DNA of 64,000 bases from Siphonodentalium dalli. Its lineage: Eukaryota; Mollusca; Scaphopoda; Gadilida; Siphonodentaliidae. Where the stretch lies: positions 120,984,723-121,048,722 of the forward strand of contig CP136063.1 of NCBI GenBank assembly GCA_032622095.1. Direction: 5' to 3'. A program made the translations under genes and the position numbers. The notes under the pieces are model-generated. The model had not been told where the DNA came from. It saw only the letters and a list, made by a program, of their open reading frames with translations, and did not search any database. Positions 1-13,141 of this stretch are shown here, piece by piece (the first letter of the stretch is position 1; each line of letters begins with the position of its first letter).

Positions 1-476
1 GTTTTGTCTAAATTGGGTAAAACTACACTAGTTACCACATACAAAAGAAATGTTCGATACCGTATAATTGATACTACCGTTTGACCGTCGCATAAAATAT
101 ATTCGAGGGTATCACCCCCCCCCCTTCGGTACGCGGGATTCAGGGTGTTTTGAAGCCGTACGCGGGATCATACCCCCGAATTAACTGGTATTCAGGTTCA
201 GGCAAAACATCTTAGACGCAGGTTTTGATGGCGCAAAATAATAGTTTTGTGCTAGTTAGGCTACCTGTATGAATGAGTGGGTATAGAATAGCTTCTTGTG
301 CATATTCGACCACTATATATGCCATCATGCATAAAGTATCATTAATCGTATCATAACGGCCTTGATAACGCCCATAACGTGACCGGCGTCAATTTGTATG
401 TCATTTATCGCATATTATTTCTTAACATGTAGGCCCTATTCAGGATTCACCCCCCCCCCCCCCCCAAATTAACTGG
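1..476. other. Unannotated left edge
   Basis: No gene or RNA is visible. It holds a C run near 115-124 and copies of a short motif, C-run followed by AATTAACTGGTA, near 170 and 450-478. The same motif recurs at 1474-1515, so part of this stretch belongs to a small dispersed repeat. Confidence 0.5.
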
Positions 477-478
477 TA

Positions 479-1472
479 GGGTAATGTGGGCATAATGCGA
501 CACATAAGCACATTAGACCCCATCATGCCACTAGATAAATATTTCCACTATATATATTAATACTCGCACTTGCCTGGGAAGCACCAATTTCTGAACAGCA
601 TTACTCCCCGTCGACGTACCCAACCCGTCGCATTATGCCACATACACGGGGTACAATGCGACACATTTGACATTACAACATCAGCATATAGGGCCTACCG
701 AACCTAATAAATGCAAGACGGTCTGCAGTTTCTTTTCTTTTGTGGATTGAAAGAATGTATAAGCGTTATTTAAAGTCATAGCAGCAGACCAATGAGACAT
801 TTTATTGATTTATATGGCGGGTAAATTAGCACCATAAAGTTTTGATTTCAGGAAAATGGCCGGGGTAGGGTTAACAATAATTATTTATCTATATCATGTT
901 TTAATGTTTGGGAATGATCGAATATGTATTTTTATTTCTTTTCTTTTGAACTAAGGTTACGATAAGATTTATTTTTCCAGGTTTGATTTGCGATAGGCCT
1001 ATGCCTATATTTTTTTCTCGTACTGGTTGTACCCGAGTGTCGCATTATGCCCCACAACCATGCAGACAACCTGTCTCTCCCCCAAATATGAGTGAATGTG
1101 AATAACCGATGTACATAGATCTGATCAACTTACTATATAACTCGTCTTACTTTACCAAAATACGCATGTATCTTTGGAGGTAGTGGTAATATGTTCTCGT
1201 TTTAACATGTACAATTTAAGACCTATAGGCTACCGGAAGTTATAAACCATTCAAAAAGGGGGTCACCAAATGTGGGTACCCCTACTCCGGCGTTTCGAAA
1301 GTGAGATTTAACAGTCATAATGATGTCGGTCCAATTGGGATGTCCACTTCTATGATTGGTCTTACTAAAATAATAAATGTGCGATTCAACTTCAGTCATG
1401 GAAAAATCATATGGCCTGATAACGACCGTCTGTCGCATTATGCCCGGCGTCGCATTATGCCCCACATTTCCC
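479..1472. mobile_element. TA-flanked inverted-repeat element, non-autonomous (mariner-like?)
   Basis: The ends are inverted repeats of about 25 bases. The left starts GGGTAATGTGGGCATAATG; the right, read on the minus strand, starts GGGAAATGTGGGGCATAATG. Both are bordered by TA (477-478 and 1473-1474), as expected for a TA target duplication of Tc1/mariner-type elements. The motif GTCGCATTATGCC and its complement recur inside (near 626, 645, 1039 and 1433), giving subterminal repeats. No transposase ORF is present, so it would depend on a transposase from elsewhere. Assignment to mariner rests only on the TA flanks. Confidence 0.6.
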
Positions 1473-1540
1473 TAGGCCTATTCAGGATTCACCCCCCAAA
1501 ATATTAACTGGTATTCAGGATTCAGGGGGGGGGGGGTGAT
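1473..1540. repeat. Copy of the C-run/AATTAACTGG dispersed repeat
   Basis: AGGCCTATTCAGGATTCACC followed by a C run and ATTAACTGGTATTCAGG repeats the sequence left of the TA element (429-478), and it ends in an 11-base G run. The element therefore sits between two copies of the same flank. Confidence 0.55.
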
Positions 1541-2447
1541 ATCCTCACATTCCTTATAAGTTGAGTCGAGCTAGAGTTTAACCGCTAGATTCGTCTCCAA
1601 ATTTATTTAGGCTATAGGCCTACGGCCTTTTGTCGCGTATATGCCTATAACCATGATTTTCGGGAAACCTTAACATGAATTTTCGTGGTATTCACAAACT
1701 GAAAGTATAAGGGCGACATAGTGAAAATCGAGGATAGAAAAAGTTTGGGGTTTGCGTTTGTGTGTCCACCTTGGAATTTCAAACTACATCCAGCCACAAC
1801 CACCCGGTCCCCATATTGAAGCATATATACAAAATGTCCGTCCATGTCCGAGAAATTCCATGTGCACATCCCCATGATCCCGCTCCGCCCCGCCCGCCCC
1901 TCGCGTTAGAATTTTATAATTGGTACTCATATCGATCACACTATATAATTGCATGCCACTTCACTCCACAAATTTGACCCAAGGTGGGAACTATTGTTTG
2001 GTCGATACAACATGATGGCCTATTTGTCTCTAACGCTATAAATCGTGTTTTTCTTTTATTTATATTAAACTATTGGGAAAAAAATTATACTCAAACTACT
2101 AAAATTTGGTATGAAATTTCCAGCCAATTTTGTGTCAGTCATGACATTTCCAACTATTGAACATTTTGGCCAAAATGGGGGAGGCTATATGCGCCTTAAG
2201 TAACGACTGAGCTACCACCCACACCAAATTAACATGTGTGAGTATGGTGCTTTATTTTGCTACGCCAGCCTTCCATGTACTGACACCTGGAATTTTTAAT
2301 CCATGATGGCCACCAAAATGGCGTCCAAATTTGGGAAAATGTATCCCGATGAAAATGGTGGAATGTGGGCTACTTTTTAATTTTATATGGAGACATATCC
2401 TTTTGGCAAAGTACTAAGCAGATGAGTGTCCGAGTGTGTCTCACAGA
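1541..2447. other. Unannotated AT-rich stretch
   Basis: I see no supportable gene or repeat. Short ORFs here lack any recognisable motif. Phrases such as ATGGCCACCAAAATGGCG suggest old degenerate repeat DNA. Confidence 0.4.
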
Positions 2448-2676
2448 AATTAAACGCTCTTTAATAGCGACGCCTCATATACAAACGTTCATTAATTATC
2501 ACATGATTAACCCATCAATCCCCATTACGGTGGCAGTTGAAGGGTGAAGGAGTGCTCGGACTTTCTCAGAAGCGGTGCGATGACACTTCCCGTGGCTTTT
2601 TACCCTCATATATGAAGTTTGGGCTCAATCGGTCGAGCCGTTTTCGCGTCTATATATACACACACACACATACCCC

Positions 2677-2719
<43 letters not shown>
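2448..2719 (+). repeat. First unit tail with CA/TA microsatellite
   Basis: The body AAACGCTCTTTAATAGCG through GGCAGTTGAAGGGTGAAGG is closely repeated at 43.93-44.44 kb. The unit tail AAGTTTGGGCTCAATCGG leads into a (CA)n/(TA)n tract at 2652-2719. This marks the left edge of the mosaic array. Confidence 0.65.
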
Positions 2720-2720
<1 letters not shown>

Positions 2721-3477
2721 CTAGAAGGTGACCCGACTTCGTCCGGGCTATTCAAAAACCAAATTTCAAGTCGATAGCTCCACCCGTTTCCGAGATCTGG
2801 TCTGCGCATGCGCGAAGCTGGCGTCGCGCGGGCTCGGCGACCCGATAAAATTCGTATCCGGGGCAAGATACATTTACATACCAAATTTCAAGTCGATAGC
2901 TCCACCCGTTTCCGAGATATATATATTGCCCAAATGTCATTTGCGGATACCTCGGCGGTGATGAGTTAACGCGACATCGGCCGGTTAAGAGTTAAACGCG
3001 ATCACGTCACGATCTGTTGACGGCGTAATATATTTACGGAATGTTTTTCGATGAGCGAAGCATGGTCCTGCGTTCTTCCCGATAATTAAGGTAGAAACTT
3101 TAAACGTACACAGGCGTGTGATACATCATTGGAAAGAGGAAGCGCCACAGATTCTAACCGTGCAAATTATATGACTGGCAATTTATTATTCGCGCTATAT
3201 CGAATCGATTTGTGAGCACCGAACTGAAATATATTAGCGCAAAACGGCGTAAACACAGATTTGACCTCGGCACGTAAAAAGTTGACATCGGATCTGAAAA
3301 TTAATATGCCTATGCCACTTCCCGACCGATAGTACCCTCACATACGAAGTTTCATCGAAATCGGGTCGGCCGTTTTCGAGTTCATCGCGAACACACACAC
3401 TGACACACACACACAAACAGATCTTCCAAAATATATAATAGATATATATATATACGTATGTCTCGAAATATATTGTA
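2720..3477 (+). repeat. Mosaic unit: two ~120-bp GCATGC modules plus unmatched DNA
   Basis: 2750-2925 carries the module CAAATTTCAAGTCGATAGCT with TGCGCATGCGC. 2960-3230 has no match elsewhere in the window. A tail-like segment follows (GAAGTTTCATCGAAATCGGG, CACACA tract, AAATATATAATAGA). Confidence 0.6.
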
Positions 3478-4842
3478 GACTAGCAGATTAGCACGCCACT
3501 GTCGGGATTCGTCCCATGCCTTTGTCAGAAACATGACTATATGAGCGTATATGAGCAAGGACACGGGCGCGTGCGAAATTGGACCGATTTGACCTTGAAT
3601 TGACCATTTTGAAGGTCAAGGTCAGGTCGGGGTCACGATTTTACCCGTCCAGTACACTCCCCGGACAAAAGTATCCTAGGTATCAAATTTCGTTGAAATC
3701 CGCCAGTTTTACCCGATATGACCTTGAATTGACCATTTTGAAGGTCAGGTAATGGTCACGATTTGAACCGTCCAAAACACTACCCGGACAAAAGTAACCC
3801 TATGTATAAAATTTCGTCGAAATCCGCCAGCAGTTTTACCCGATTTGACCTTGAATTCACCATATTGAAGGTCAGGTCGGGGTCACGATTTGACCCGTCC
3901 ATGACACTTCCCGGACAAAAGAACCCATAGGTAGCACGTTTGGGCTCAATCGGTCGAGCCGTTTTCGGGTCTATAAACGATATATATATGGATATATGGA
4001 TATATTCCGTAGTTCTCAAAATATATAGTAGACTAGCTGGTAGGCTCGACGTCGTCCGGGTTGTTTCCCCTCTGCTATCATCCGGACAAAAGTACCCATA
4101 AGTATAAAATTTCGTTGAAATCCGTATTTTACCCGATTTGACCTTGAATTGACAATTTTAAGGGCAAGGTCAGGTCGGGGTCATGATCTGACCCGTCCAA
4201 ATCACTCCCCGACAAAAGTAGCCCTAGGTATAAAATTCGTCGAAATCCGTCCGTTTTACTCGATTTGACATGAATTGACCATTTTGAAGGTCAAGGTAAG
4301 GTCGGGGTCACGATTTGACCCGTCTAAAACACTCCCCGGACAGAAGTATTCCTATGTATAAAATTTCGTCGAAATCCGTCCGTTTTACCCGATGTGACCT
4401 TGAATTGACCATTTTGAAGGTCAATGTCATGTCGGTGTCACGATTTGAACCGTCCAAAAGACTCCCGGGACAAAAGTAGCACTAGGTATCAAATTTCGTG
4501 GAAATCCGTCCATTTTACTCGATTTGACCTTGAATTGACCATTTCGAAGGTCAAGGTAAGGTCGGGGTCACGATTTGACCCCGTCCAAAACACTCTCCGG
4601 ACAAAAATAACCATAGGTATCAAATGTCGTTGAAATCCGTCCGTTTTACCAGATTTGACTTAGAATTGACCTTTTTGAATGTCAAGGTCAGGTCGGGGTC
4701 ACGATTTGACCCGTCCAAAACACTCCCTGGACAAAATTACTCATAGGTATCAAAGTTCGTCAAAATCCGTCTGGCAGTTTTCCCGGCCATGTAGCTAACA
4801 CACAGACAGACAGACAGAAGTCCCAAATATATATTAGACTAG
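3478..4842 (+). repeat. Two units built from ~130-bp GGTCAAGGTCAGGTC modules
   Basis: At least eight tandem, diverged copies of a ~130-bp module carry GACCTTGAATTGACCATTTT, GGTCAAGGTCAGGTCGGGGT, CACTCCCCGGACAAAAGTA and AAATTTCGTCGAAATCCG in that order. Copy starts fall near 3590, 3720, 3850, 4140, 4270, 4400, 4530 and 4660. A tail-head junction near 4034 splits the array. Small ORFs across it come from the repeat phase and are not genes. Confidence 0.75.
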
Positions 4843-5689
4843 CAGATTAGCCCTCCACTGGCGGCATTGGTCCCATGGCTTTGGTCGATCCATTAATTTT
4901 TGTTTTCCAAAGTAACCCCCGTACAGGCATATCATATAACCCGACAAAAATATTCCCCGTCCCGAGTTGACCATACATAACAAATTTCACGTCGATGTCA
5001 CCGATGACGACCGAGATATCGCCAAAGGTAATTTGTGGGTACCCGTTTCAAGGTCAAGGTCACCCCAGGCGGACAAACTGACCCGACGAAAATCTCCCCC
5101 GTCCATTGGAAGCCGTAAGTGCGAAATTAGATATCCCCAGTTTCCAAAAGCAAAAGATATCAGGTAGAACTGGTCAAATATGGACCCTGGTGCCCAATAT
5201 GGCGCAGCTCAGAAAACACTCGCAGAGCCCCTAAACATTATTAACATAGGATTTCCCATTTAAATCGATTTATGTCGATAAAACTCTTATTATTCAAAAT
5301 TTTAAGCTGAGACTTCGTGTGTCTGTGTGTAATACTTATATATTCTTAAAACACGTCCAACACGTAATTATGTTTTAGATGGAAAAAATTAAATGTTTTC
5401 GATGCTAAATTTCCAGCCGCTGGACTGCGTTGATATTGTAAACAAACTTTTCTGTTTCTGTATGATGTAGGCGAAGTAACTCTAAAATTTCTGCAAGTAT
5501 TTAACCCATCAATCGCCATTGCGATGGCAGTTGAAGGGTGAAGGAGTGGTCGCACGTGCTCGCGAATGGTCCGATGACACTTCCCGTGACTTATTACCCT
5601 TAGATAGGAAGTTTGGGCTCAATCGGTGGAGCCGTTTTCGAGTCTATAAAGGATATACACACGGGTTCAATATATATATATACAAGCAG
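4843..5689 (+). repeat. Mosaic unit with GGGTACCCGTTTCAAGGTC module and a unique insert
   Basis: 4960-5160 carries AAATTTCACGTCGATGTCAC and GTGGGTACCCGTTTCAAGG, matched at 43.7-43.9 kb. 5165-5500 is AT-rich DNA without a match in the window. 5506-5690 is a unit tail (GGCAGTTGAAGGGTGAAGG, TATA tract). Confidence 0.6.
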
Positions 5690-6384
5690 ATTAGCCCGCC
5701 ACAGGCGGGATTCGTCCCATGCCTTTGCCAGAAACATGATTATATTAGCGTATTTGAGCGTATATGAGCAAGGACACGGGCGCACGCGAAATTGGACCCG
5801 ATTTGACCTTGAATTGACAATTTTGAAGGTCAAGGTCAGGTCGGGGTGACGATTTGACCCGTCCAAAATACTCCCCGGACAAAAGTATCCGTATGTATCA
5901 AATTTCATCGAAATCGGCCAGTTTTACCTGATTTGACATTGAATTGACCATTTTGAAGGTCAAGGTCAGGTCATGGTAACGATTTGATCCGTCCAAAATA
6001 CTCCCCGGACAAAAGTACTCATAGTTATGAAATTTCGTGGAAATCAACCAGTTTTACCAGATTTGACCTTGAATAGACCATTTTGAAGGTCAACGCCAGG
6101 TCGTGGTCACGATTTGACCCATCCAAAACACTCCCCGGACAAAGGTATCCCTAGGTATAAAATTTCGTCGAAATCCGCCAGTTTTACCCTATTTGACATT
6201 GAATTGACCATTTTGAAGGTCCAGGTCGGAGTCACGATTTGACCCGTACATGACACTTCTCGGACAAAAGTAACCCTAGGTAGCAAGTTTGGGCTCAATC
6301 GATGGAGCCGTTTTCGAGTCTATAAAGGACATACACACATATACACACATATATATTTATATAGGGAAGTCTCAAAATATATAG
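5690..6384 (+). repeat. Unit of ~130-bp GGTCAAGGTC modules
   Basis: Five or so copies of the same module as at 3.6-4.8 kb, then a full unit tail with CACACATATATA and TCTCAAAATATATAGTAG. Confidence 0.7.
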
Positions 6385-7396
6385 TAGACTAGCCGATGAG
6401 CCCGACGTTGTCCGGGCTATTCAAAAACCAAATTTCAAGTCGATAGCTCCACCCGTTTCCGAGATCTGGTCTGCGCATGCGCGAAGCTGGCGTCGAATGG
6501 GCTCGGCGACCCGATAAAATTCGTATTCGGGGCAAGATACATTCACATAGCAAATTTCAAGTCGATAGCTCCACCCGTTTCCGAGATCTCGTCTGCGCAT
6601 GCGCGAAGCTGGCGTCGCACGGGCTCGGCGACCAGATAAAAATTCGTATCCGGGGCAAGATACATTCACATAGCAAATTTCAAGTCGATAGCTCCACCCG
6701 TTTCCGAGATCTCGTCTGCGCATGCGCGAAGCGGGCGCCTCACGGGCTCGCCAATACGACAAGGACGACCGCCTGGTCAAACTACACACACGTACCAAGT
6801 TTCGTCCCGATCGGTCGAGAAATGACATACAGACAGACAAACAGAGGTCTTCAAAATATATAATAGAAGACTAGCCGATGAGCCCGACGTTGTCCGGGCT
6901 ATTCAAAAACCAAATTTCAAGTCGATAGCTCTACCCGTTTCCGAGATCTGGTCTGCGCATGCGCGAAGTTGGCCGATGAGCCCGACGTTGTCCGGGCTAT
7001 TCAAAAACCAAATTTCAAGTCGATAGCTCTACCCAGCCCGACGTCCGGGCTATTAAAAAATCAAATTTCAAGTCGATAGCTCCACCCGTTTCCGAGATCT
7101 CGTCTGCGCATGCGCGAAGCTGGCGTCGCACGGGCTCGGCTACCCGATAAAATTCGCATCCTGGGCAAGATACATTCACATAGCAAATTTCAAGTCGATA
7201 GCTCCACCCGGTTCCGGGATCTCGTCTGCGCATGCGCGAGCGGGCGCCGCACGGGCTCGCCAATACGACAACGTCCACCGCCTGGTCAAACTACACACAC
7301 GTACCAAGTTTCGTCCCGATCGGTCGAGAATCGTAGATTTGTATAAATGACAAACATACCTACAAACATACAAACAGAGGTCTTCAAAATATATAT
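6385..7396 (+). repeat. Units of ~120-bp TGCGCATGCGC modules
   Basis: The head GACTAGCCGATGAGCCCGAC is followed by tandem copies (period about 120 bp) of GATCTCGTCTGCGCATGCGC, CACGGGCTCGGCGACC and CAAATTTCAAGTCGATAGCT. They close with CGCCAATACGAC and a CAAGTTTCGTCCCGATCGGT tail. Junctions fall near 6868 and 6970. Long ORFs on both strands reflect stop-poor module DNA, not a protein. Confidence 0.7.
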
Positions 7397-8579
7397 GAGA
7401 CTAGCAGGTTAGCCCGCCACTGGCGTGGTTGGTCAGAAACATGACATTTTAATTAATTTTTTTATTGAATTTTTTGTTTTTCAATGAGTTAATTATGCCT
7501 TTTTCAGGCGGAAAAATTTACCCGATGAAATCCCCCCCCCTTCCTAGGAACGACAGACAACGCATTCTTTGTTTTTCAATGAGTTAATTCATGGTACCCG
7601 TCCTAGGAACGACAGACTTTTTAATCAAGAGAAATTATGATACCCGTCCCTAAAAGAGGCATGATTTTTTTTAACCTGCCCGTGTATTTAATTTTGTTTT
7701 TATTTTTTAACCTTTTTTTTCTTTTTTCTTTTTTTAAATTTAATTGAATTGAATTTCTTTTTTAATTTATTTATTTATTTTTTTTATTCGGCCTTTTTCG
7801 GGCGGAAAAAACTGACCCGATGAAATCCCCCTTCCCTTCCTATGAACGACAGCACAACACGCATTTTTTGTTTTTCATGAATTAATTCATGGTACCCGGC
7901 CGTCCCTCAAAGACTGACCCGATGAAAAATTTCCCTGTTCCCAGCTGTTCCTAGGACATATATGACACAACAACCCATTCTGCCTTTTTAATCGAGATAA
8001 TTGCATTCCGCGTTTCGTTTTGCATCCGTATTTTACGCATGGGTAGCCGTTTAGCAGCTTCGATTGTAATCGGGCGGAAAAACTTACCCGATGAAATCCC
8101 CCCTTCCCTTCCTATGAAAGACAGCACAACACGCATTTTTTGTTTTTCATGAATTAATTCATGGTACCCGTCCCTCAAAGACTGACCCGATGAAAAATTC
8201 CCCTGTTCCTAGGACATATATGACACAACAACCCATTCTGCCTTTTTAATCGAGATAATTGCATTCCGCGTTTCGTTTTGCATCCGTATTTTACGCATGG
8301 GTAGCCGTTTAGCAGCTTCGATTGTACTAAAGAGCGTTGATCCTTAACACATCCGAATATGGTCAATATAAAGATCGTTGATGCCTTAACCCCCGCCGTG
8401 TCTTTGCGATGATTTTGGGAGTGGAGAAAGGGTGTTCAGAGCTTCTCCAAAACGCGACAACTACGGTGTTCGTGGGGTTTTACCCTTAGATGGGAAGTTT
8501 GAACTCAATCGAGCCAGCCGTTTTCGATTCTATATAGTACACACATATATATATACGGAGTTCTCAAAATATATAGTAT
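7397..8579 (+). repeat. Unit with T-rich spacer and a 270-bp tandem duplication
   Basis: A T-rich spacer (7440-7800, many TTTTTGTTTTTCAATGAG) is followed by two near-identical ~270-bp copies starting near 7799 and 8069. Both contain GGAAAAACTTACCCGATGAA-like sequence, GGACATATATGACACAACAA and TACGCATGGGTAGCCGTTTA. A standard unit tail ends it (8385-8579). Confidence 0.65.
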
Positions 8580-10093
8580 AGACTGGCTGATGAGCCCGAC
8601 GTTGTCCGGGCTATTCAAAAACCAAATTTCAAGTCGATAGCTCCACCCGTTTCCGAGATCTGGTCTGCGCATGCGCGAAGCTTGCGTCGCACGGGCTCGG
8701 CGACCCGATAAAAATCGTATCCGGGGCAAGATACATTCACATAGCAAATTTCAAATCGATAGCTCCACCCGTTTCCGAGATCTCGCCAATACGACAAGGA
8801 CGACCGCCTGGTCAAACTACACACACGTACCAAGTTTCGTCCCGATCGGTCGAGAATCGTAGATTTGTATAAATGACATACAGACAGACAGAGGTCTTCA
8901 AAATATATATTAGATAGACTAGCCGATGAGCCCGACGTTGTCCGGGCTATTCAAAAACCAAATTTCAAGTCGATAGCTCTATCCAACCTGACGTTGTCCG
9001 GGCTATTCACGAGGCTGGCGTCGCACGGGCTCGGCGACCCGATAAAATTCGTATCCGGGCAAGATACATTCACATACCAAATTTCAAGTCGATAGCTCCA
9101 CCCGTTTCCGAGATCTCGTCTGCGCATGCGCGAAGCTGTGGCGTCGTACGGGCTCGGCGAACCGTTAAAAGTCGTATCCGGGGCAAGATACATTCACATA
9201 CCAAAATTCAAGTCGATACCCGTTTCCGAGATCTGGTCTGCGCATGCGCGAAGCTGGCGTCGCACGGGCTCGGCGACCAGATAAAATTCGTATCCGGGGC
9301 AAGGTACATTCACATAGCAAATTTCAAGTCGATAGCTCCACCCGTTTCCGAGATCTCGTCTGCGCATGCGCGAAGCGGGCGTCACACGGGCTCGCCAATA
9401 CGACAACGTCGACCGCCTGATCAAACTACACACACGTACCAAGTTTCGTCCCGATCGGTCGAGAATCGTAGATTTGTATAAATGACAGACAAACAGACAA
9501 ACAAACAGACAGACAGAGGTCTTCAAAATATATATGAGACTAGCCGATGAGCCCGACGTTGTCCGAGCTATTCAAAAACCAAACTTCAAGTCGATAGCTT
9601 TACCCAGCCCGACGTTGTCCGGGCTATTCAAAAAACAAATTTCAGGTCGATAGCTCTACCCGTTTCCGAGATCTGGTCTGCGCATGCGCGAAGCTGGCGT
9701 CGCACGGGCTCGGCGACCCGATAAAATTCGTATCCGGGGCAAGATACATTGACATACCAAATTTCAAGTCGATAGCTCCACCCGTTTCAGAGATCTCGTC
9801 TGTTCCCGTATATCTCTCTGCAGATGCTAATAACGTTGAATGGTAAACAAACGCTCTTTATAGCGATGCGTCAAAAACAAACGCTCATTAAATTATCACT
9901 TGATTAACCACCGCAGTGCCGTTTTTTTGTGGCTGAGAGTGGAGAATGGGTGCTCTGTGCTTCTCCAAAGTGCGACGTCGACGATTCCCGTGGGATTTTA
10001 CCTTTGGATAGGAAGTTTGGTCTCGATCGGTCAACCCGTTTTCGATTCTATAAAGGACATACAGACAGACAGAGGTCTTCAAAATATATAATA
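8580..10093 (+). repeat. Units of ~120-bp TGCGCATGCGC modules
   Basis: Three units with heads near 8580, 8920 and 9538 carry four or more complete 120-bp modules. The last unit switches at about 9808 to a TCTCTCTGCAGATGCTAATA body shared with 12.06 kb, and then to the standard tail. Confidence 0.65.
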
Positions 10094-11402
10094 GACTAGC
10101 AGGTTAGCCCGCCACTGGCGGCATTTGTCCCATGGCTTTGTCAGAAACATGACTTTCAATGAGTGAATTTTTTAATTAATTTTTTTAATTATTTTTTTTG
10201 TTTAATTTTTTGTTTTTCAATGAGTTAATTGTGCCTTTTTAATTTAATTTTTTGTTTTTCAATTTGACCCGATTTGACCTTGAATTGATCATTTTCAAGG
10301 TCAAGGTCAGGTCGGGGTCACAATTTAACCCGTCCATGACACTTCCCGTATGTAGCAAGTTTGAGCTCAATCGGTTCGAGACTATATAAAGGACACACAT
10401 TCAATAGCCGTAGGCTTCAAAATTCGCCACGGCAATTGACTGCCGTGGGTCACGGACTGTCGTAACAGTTGATAACATGTTCACATTCGGCGGATCGGGC
10501 ACTGCGGTCAGTCAAAAATCATAACGCGCACGCTATAACTCCGGTATCACTAACGTACGCGGCATCGGAAGGGTCAGGTTAACTTCCGCCTGGATCCACG
10601 TGGCGTGACGTAATTCACAACCACGTGTATTTACCTCGACACACGACCGCGACACACACAATGGCCCGATAATGGGCACGCATTCCCTGGAATTTCCCAG
10701 AAGATATTCATGGGGAGGTCAAGTGACCAATTTTGAAATTTGCTGGTCGCATTCGTCTGTAGGTCTGATGAATTCTCGGCTAGATATTGTTACCAACATG
10801 ACATATTTAAATTAATCCCGCCGTGTACCCCAGCACCAACGCGACGTAATTTTGGTACCATGTGTTGCGTTCTAAAAATAGGTCGATTGCAGTGGATTCG
10901 AAATATAAGTGCGATAGAGAATATTGCTTGATCGAAAGCATTTGAATTAATACGTTACAAGACTCGCCTTGATGCTGGCTAAGAGATATTTGTCCCTGCT
11001 AGGTGTTGGGAATGTGAATTAAAATTGCCGTGGGGATGCCGTGGGGGTCTAATTTTGCCACGGCAATACACAAAATACGTCACACAACACGCTCATGTCT
11101 GGATACAGTCTTACACGCACACGCCAAGACCAAGACGTAACAATTACATTACACACATACGCTCTTTATCAACGACACTGCGGATAGGAACGCCCTTTAA
11201 CTATCAACGCTATTAACCCCCGCCGTGCCTTTGCGGTGATTTTGGGAGTGGAGAAAGGGTGCTCAGAGCTTCTCCAAACGCGACAACTACGGTGTTCGTG
11301 GGTTTTTACCCTTAGATGGGAAGTTTGAACTCAATCGAGCCAGCCGTTTTCGATTCTATAAAGTACACACATATATATATACGGAAGTCTCAAAATATAT
11401 AG
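10094..11402 (+). repeat. Unit with CCGTGG hairpins and a block duplicated at 35.2 kb
   Basis: 10.26-10.40 kb holds one GGTCAAGGTC module. 10.50-10.92 kb is repeated at 35.23-35.60 kb (for example GTTAACTTCCGCCTGGA and CAATGGCCCGATAATGGGCA), and part of it recurs inverted at 43.43-43.59 kb. Palindromes with CCACGG/CCGTGG arms occur at about 10428-10450 and 11028-11065. A unit tail ends the segment. Confidence 0.6.
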
Positions 11403-12321
11403 TACTAGCAGGTTAGCCCCCCACTGGCGGCGTTGGTCAGAAACATGACATTTTTTTTAGCTTTTCAACGAGTTAATCGTGCCTTTTTAATCAAGAGAAA
11501 TTATGGTACCCGTCCCTAAAAGATTTAAGGTACATCGGGCGGAAAGAACTGACCCGATGAAAAATTGTTGAGCCCGACGTTGTCCGGGCTATTCAAAAAC
11601 CAAATTTCAAGTCTGTAGCTCCACCCGTTTCCGAGATCTGGTCTGCGCACGGGCTCGGCGACCCGATAAAATTCGTATCCGGGGCAAGATACATTCACAT
11701 ACCAAATTTCAAGTCGATAGCTCCACCCGTTTCCGAGATCTCGTCTGCGCATGCGCTGCACGGGCGTCGCACGGGCTCGCCAATACGACAACGACGACCA
11801 CCTAGTCAAACTACACTCACGTACCAAGTTTCGTCCCGATCGGTCTAGGTGTTGGTATCTGATGCAAAAGACGAAATTGTGAGTGTTGGTTTGAAACCGG
11901 GATTTCTGATAAGCATTATGCCTATATCCACACTAACTACCCCCCCCCCCCCCCTAAGCCCTGACCTAAGTGTCATACATACTATAACAATGATGTTGTA
12001 AGAGTACTATGGCATCCAATAAATCTCCCCGCATAGGAAACCACTCAAAATTATTGTTCCCGTATATCTCTCTGCAGATGCTAATAACGTTGAATGGTAA
12101 ACAGACGCTCTTTATAGCGATGCGTCAAAAACAAACGCTCATTAAATTATCACTTGATTAACCACCGTAGTGCCGTTTTTTGTGACTGAGATTGGAGGAC
12201 GGGTGCTCTGAGCTTCTCCAAAACGCGACCAAGACGGTGTCCGTGGGATTTTACACTTATATACGAAATTTGAGCTCAATCGGTACACGCGTTTTCGATT
12301 CCTTGAAGTACCCACATATAT

Positions 12322-12365
<44 letters not shown>

Positions 12366-12385
12366 GGAAGTCTCAAATTATATAG
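11403..12385 (+). repeat. Mosaic unit with C-run module
   Basis: One and a half TGCGCATGCGC modules (11575-11770) are followed by a block with a C run (11940-11954) and TAAGCCCTGACCTAAGTG. That block recurs near 24.05, 35.83 and 41.92 kb. A CTCTGCAGATGCTAATAACG body and a tail with a (TA)n tract (12332-12363) close it. Confidence 0.65.
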
Positions 12386-13141
12386 TAGACTAGCAGGTTA
12401 GCCCGCCACTGGCGGCATTCGTCCCATGGCTTTGTTCGAAAAAGCAATTGCAACAGGTTCCGAGACACTTGTGCTGCATTTGCAGCAAATTTCGGCAATA
12501 GTCAGAAACATGACAATTTTAATTTAATTTTTTGTTTTTCAATGAGTTAATTATTTTGTTTTTCAATGAGTTAATTGTGCTTTGTTAATTTTTTAATTGA
12601 ATTTTTTGTTTTTAAATTTTACCCGATTTTTTTTGGTTTTTCAAGGAGTTAATTGTGCCTTTTTAATTTTGTTTTTCAATTTTACCCGATTTTTTTGGTT
12701 TTTCAATGAACCCGTCCATGACACTTCCCGTATTTAGCAAGTTTGAGCTCAATCGGTTCGAGTCTATAAAGGACACACACATATATATGACACTTCCCGT
12801 AGGTAGCAAGTTTGAGCTCAATCGGCATTCCCTGGAATTTCCCAGTAAATATTTAGCAAGTTTGAGCTCAATCGGTTCAAGTCTATAAAGGACACACTCA
12901 TATATATGACACTTCCCGTAGGTAGCAAGTTTGAGCTCAATCGGCATTCCCTGGAATTTCCCAGTCACCAACGCGGCGTAATTTTGGTACATATATATAG
13001 AGACCAATTGTCCATCGGCTGTCATGTGTAGTAAAGATGTCTTATAAGCCGACATTGCCGTGGGGATGCCCGTTCCTACACGCGTTTTCGATTATATGAA
13101 GTACCCACATATATACACACATACATATATATATATATATA
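12386..13141 (+). repeat. Left flank of the Ngaro element, duplicated at 29.36-30.02 kb
   Basis: A T-rich spacer is followed by repeated GACACTTCCCGTAGGTAGCA / GCAAGTTTGAGCTCAATCGG segments and by GACATTGCCGTGGGGATGCC, ending in a TA tract. The block is nearly identical at 29.36-30.02 kb and recognisable at 34.90-35.20 and 37.26-37.73 kb; the last lacks the retrotransposon and serves as an empty site. Confidence 0.75.

Noticed and set aside
6421-6863. Overlapping 128-139-codon ORFs on both strands
   Set aside because: They translate the ~120-bp GCATGC module array. The same peptides recur wherever the module occurs, and neither strand shows a domain.
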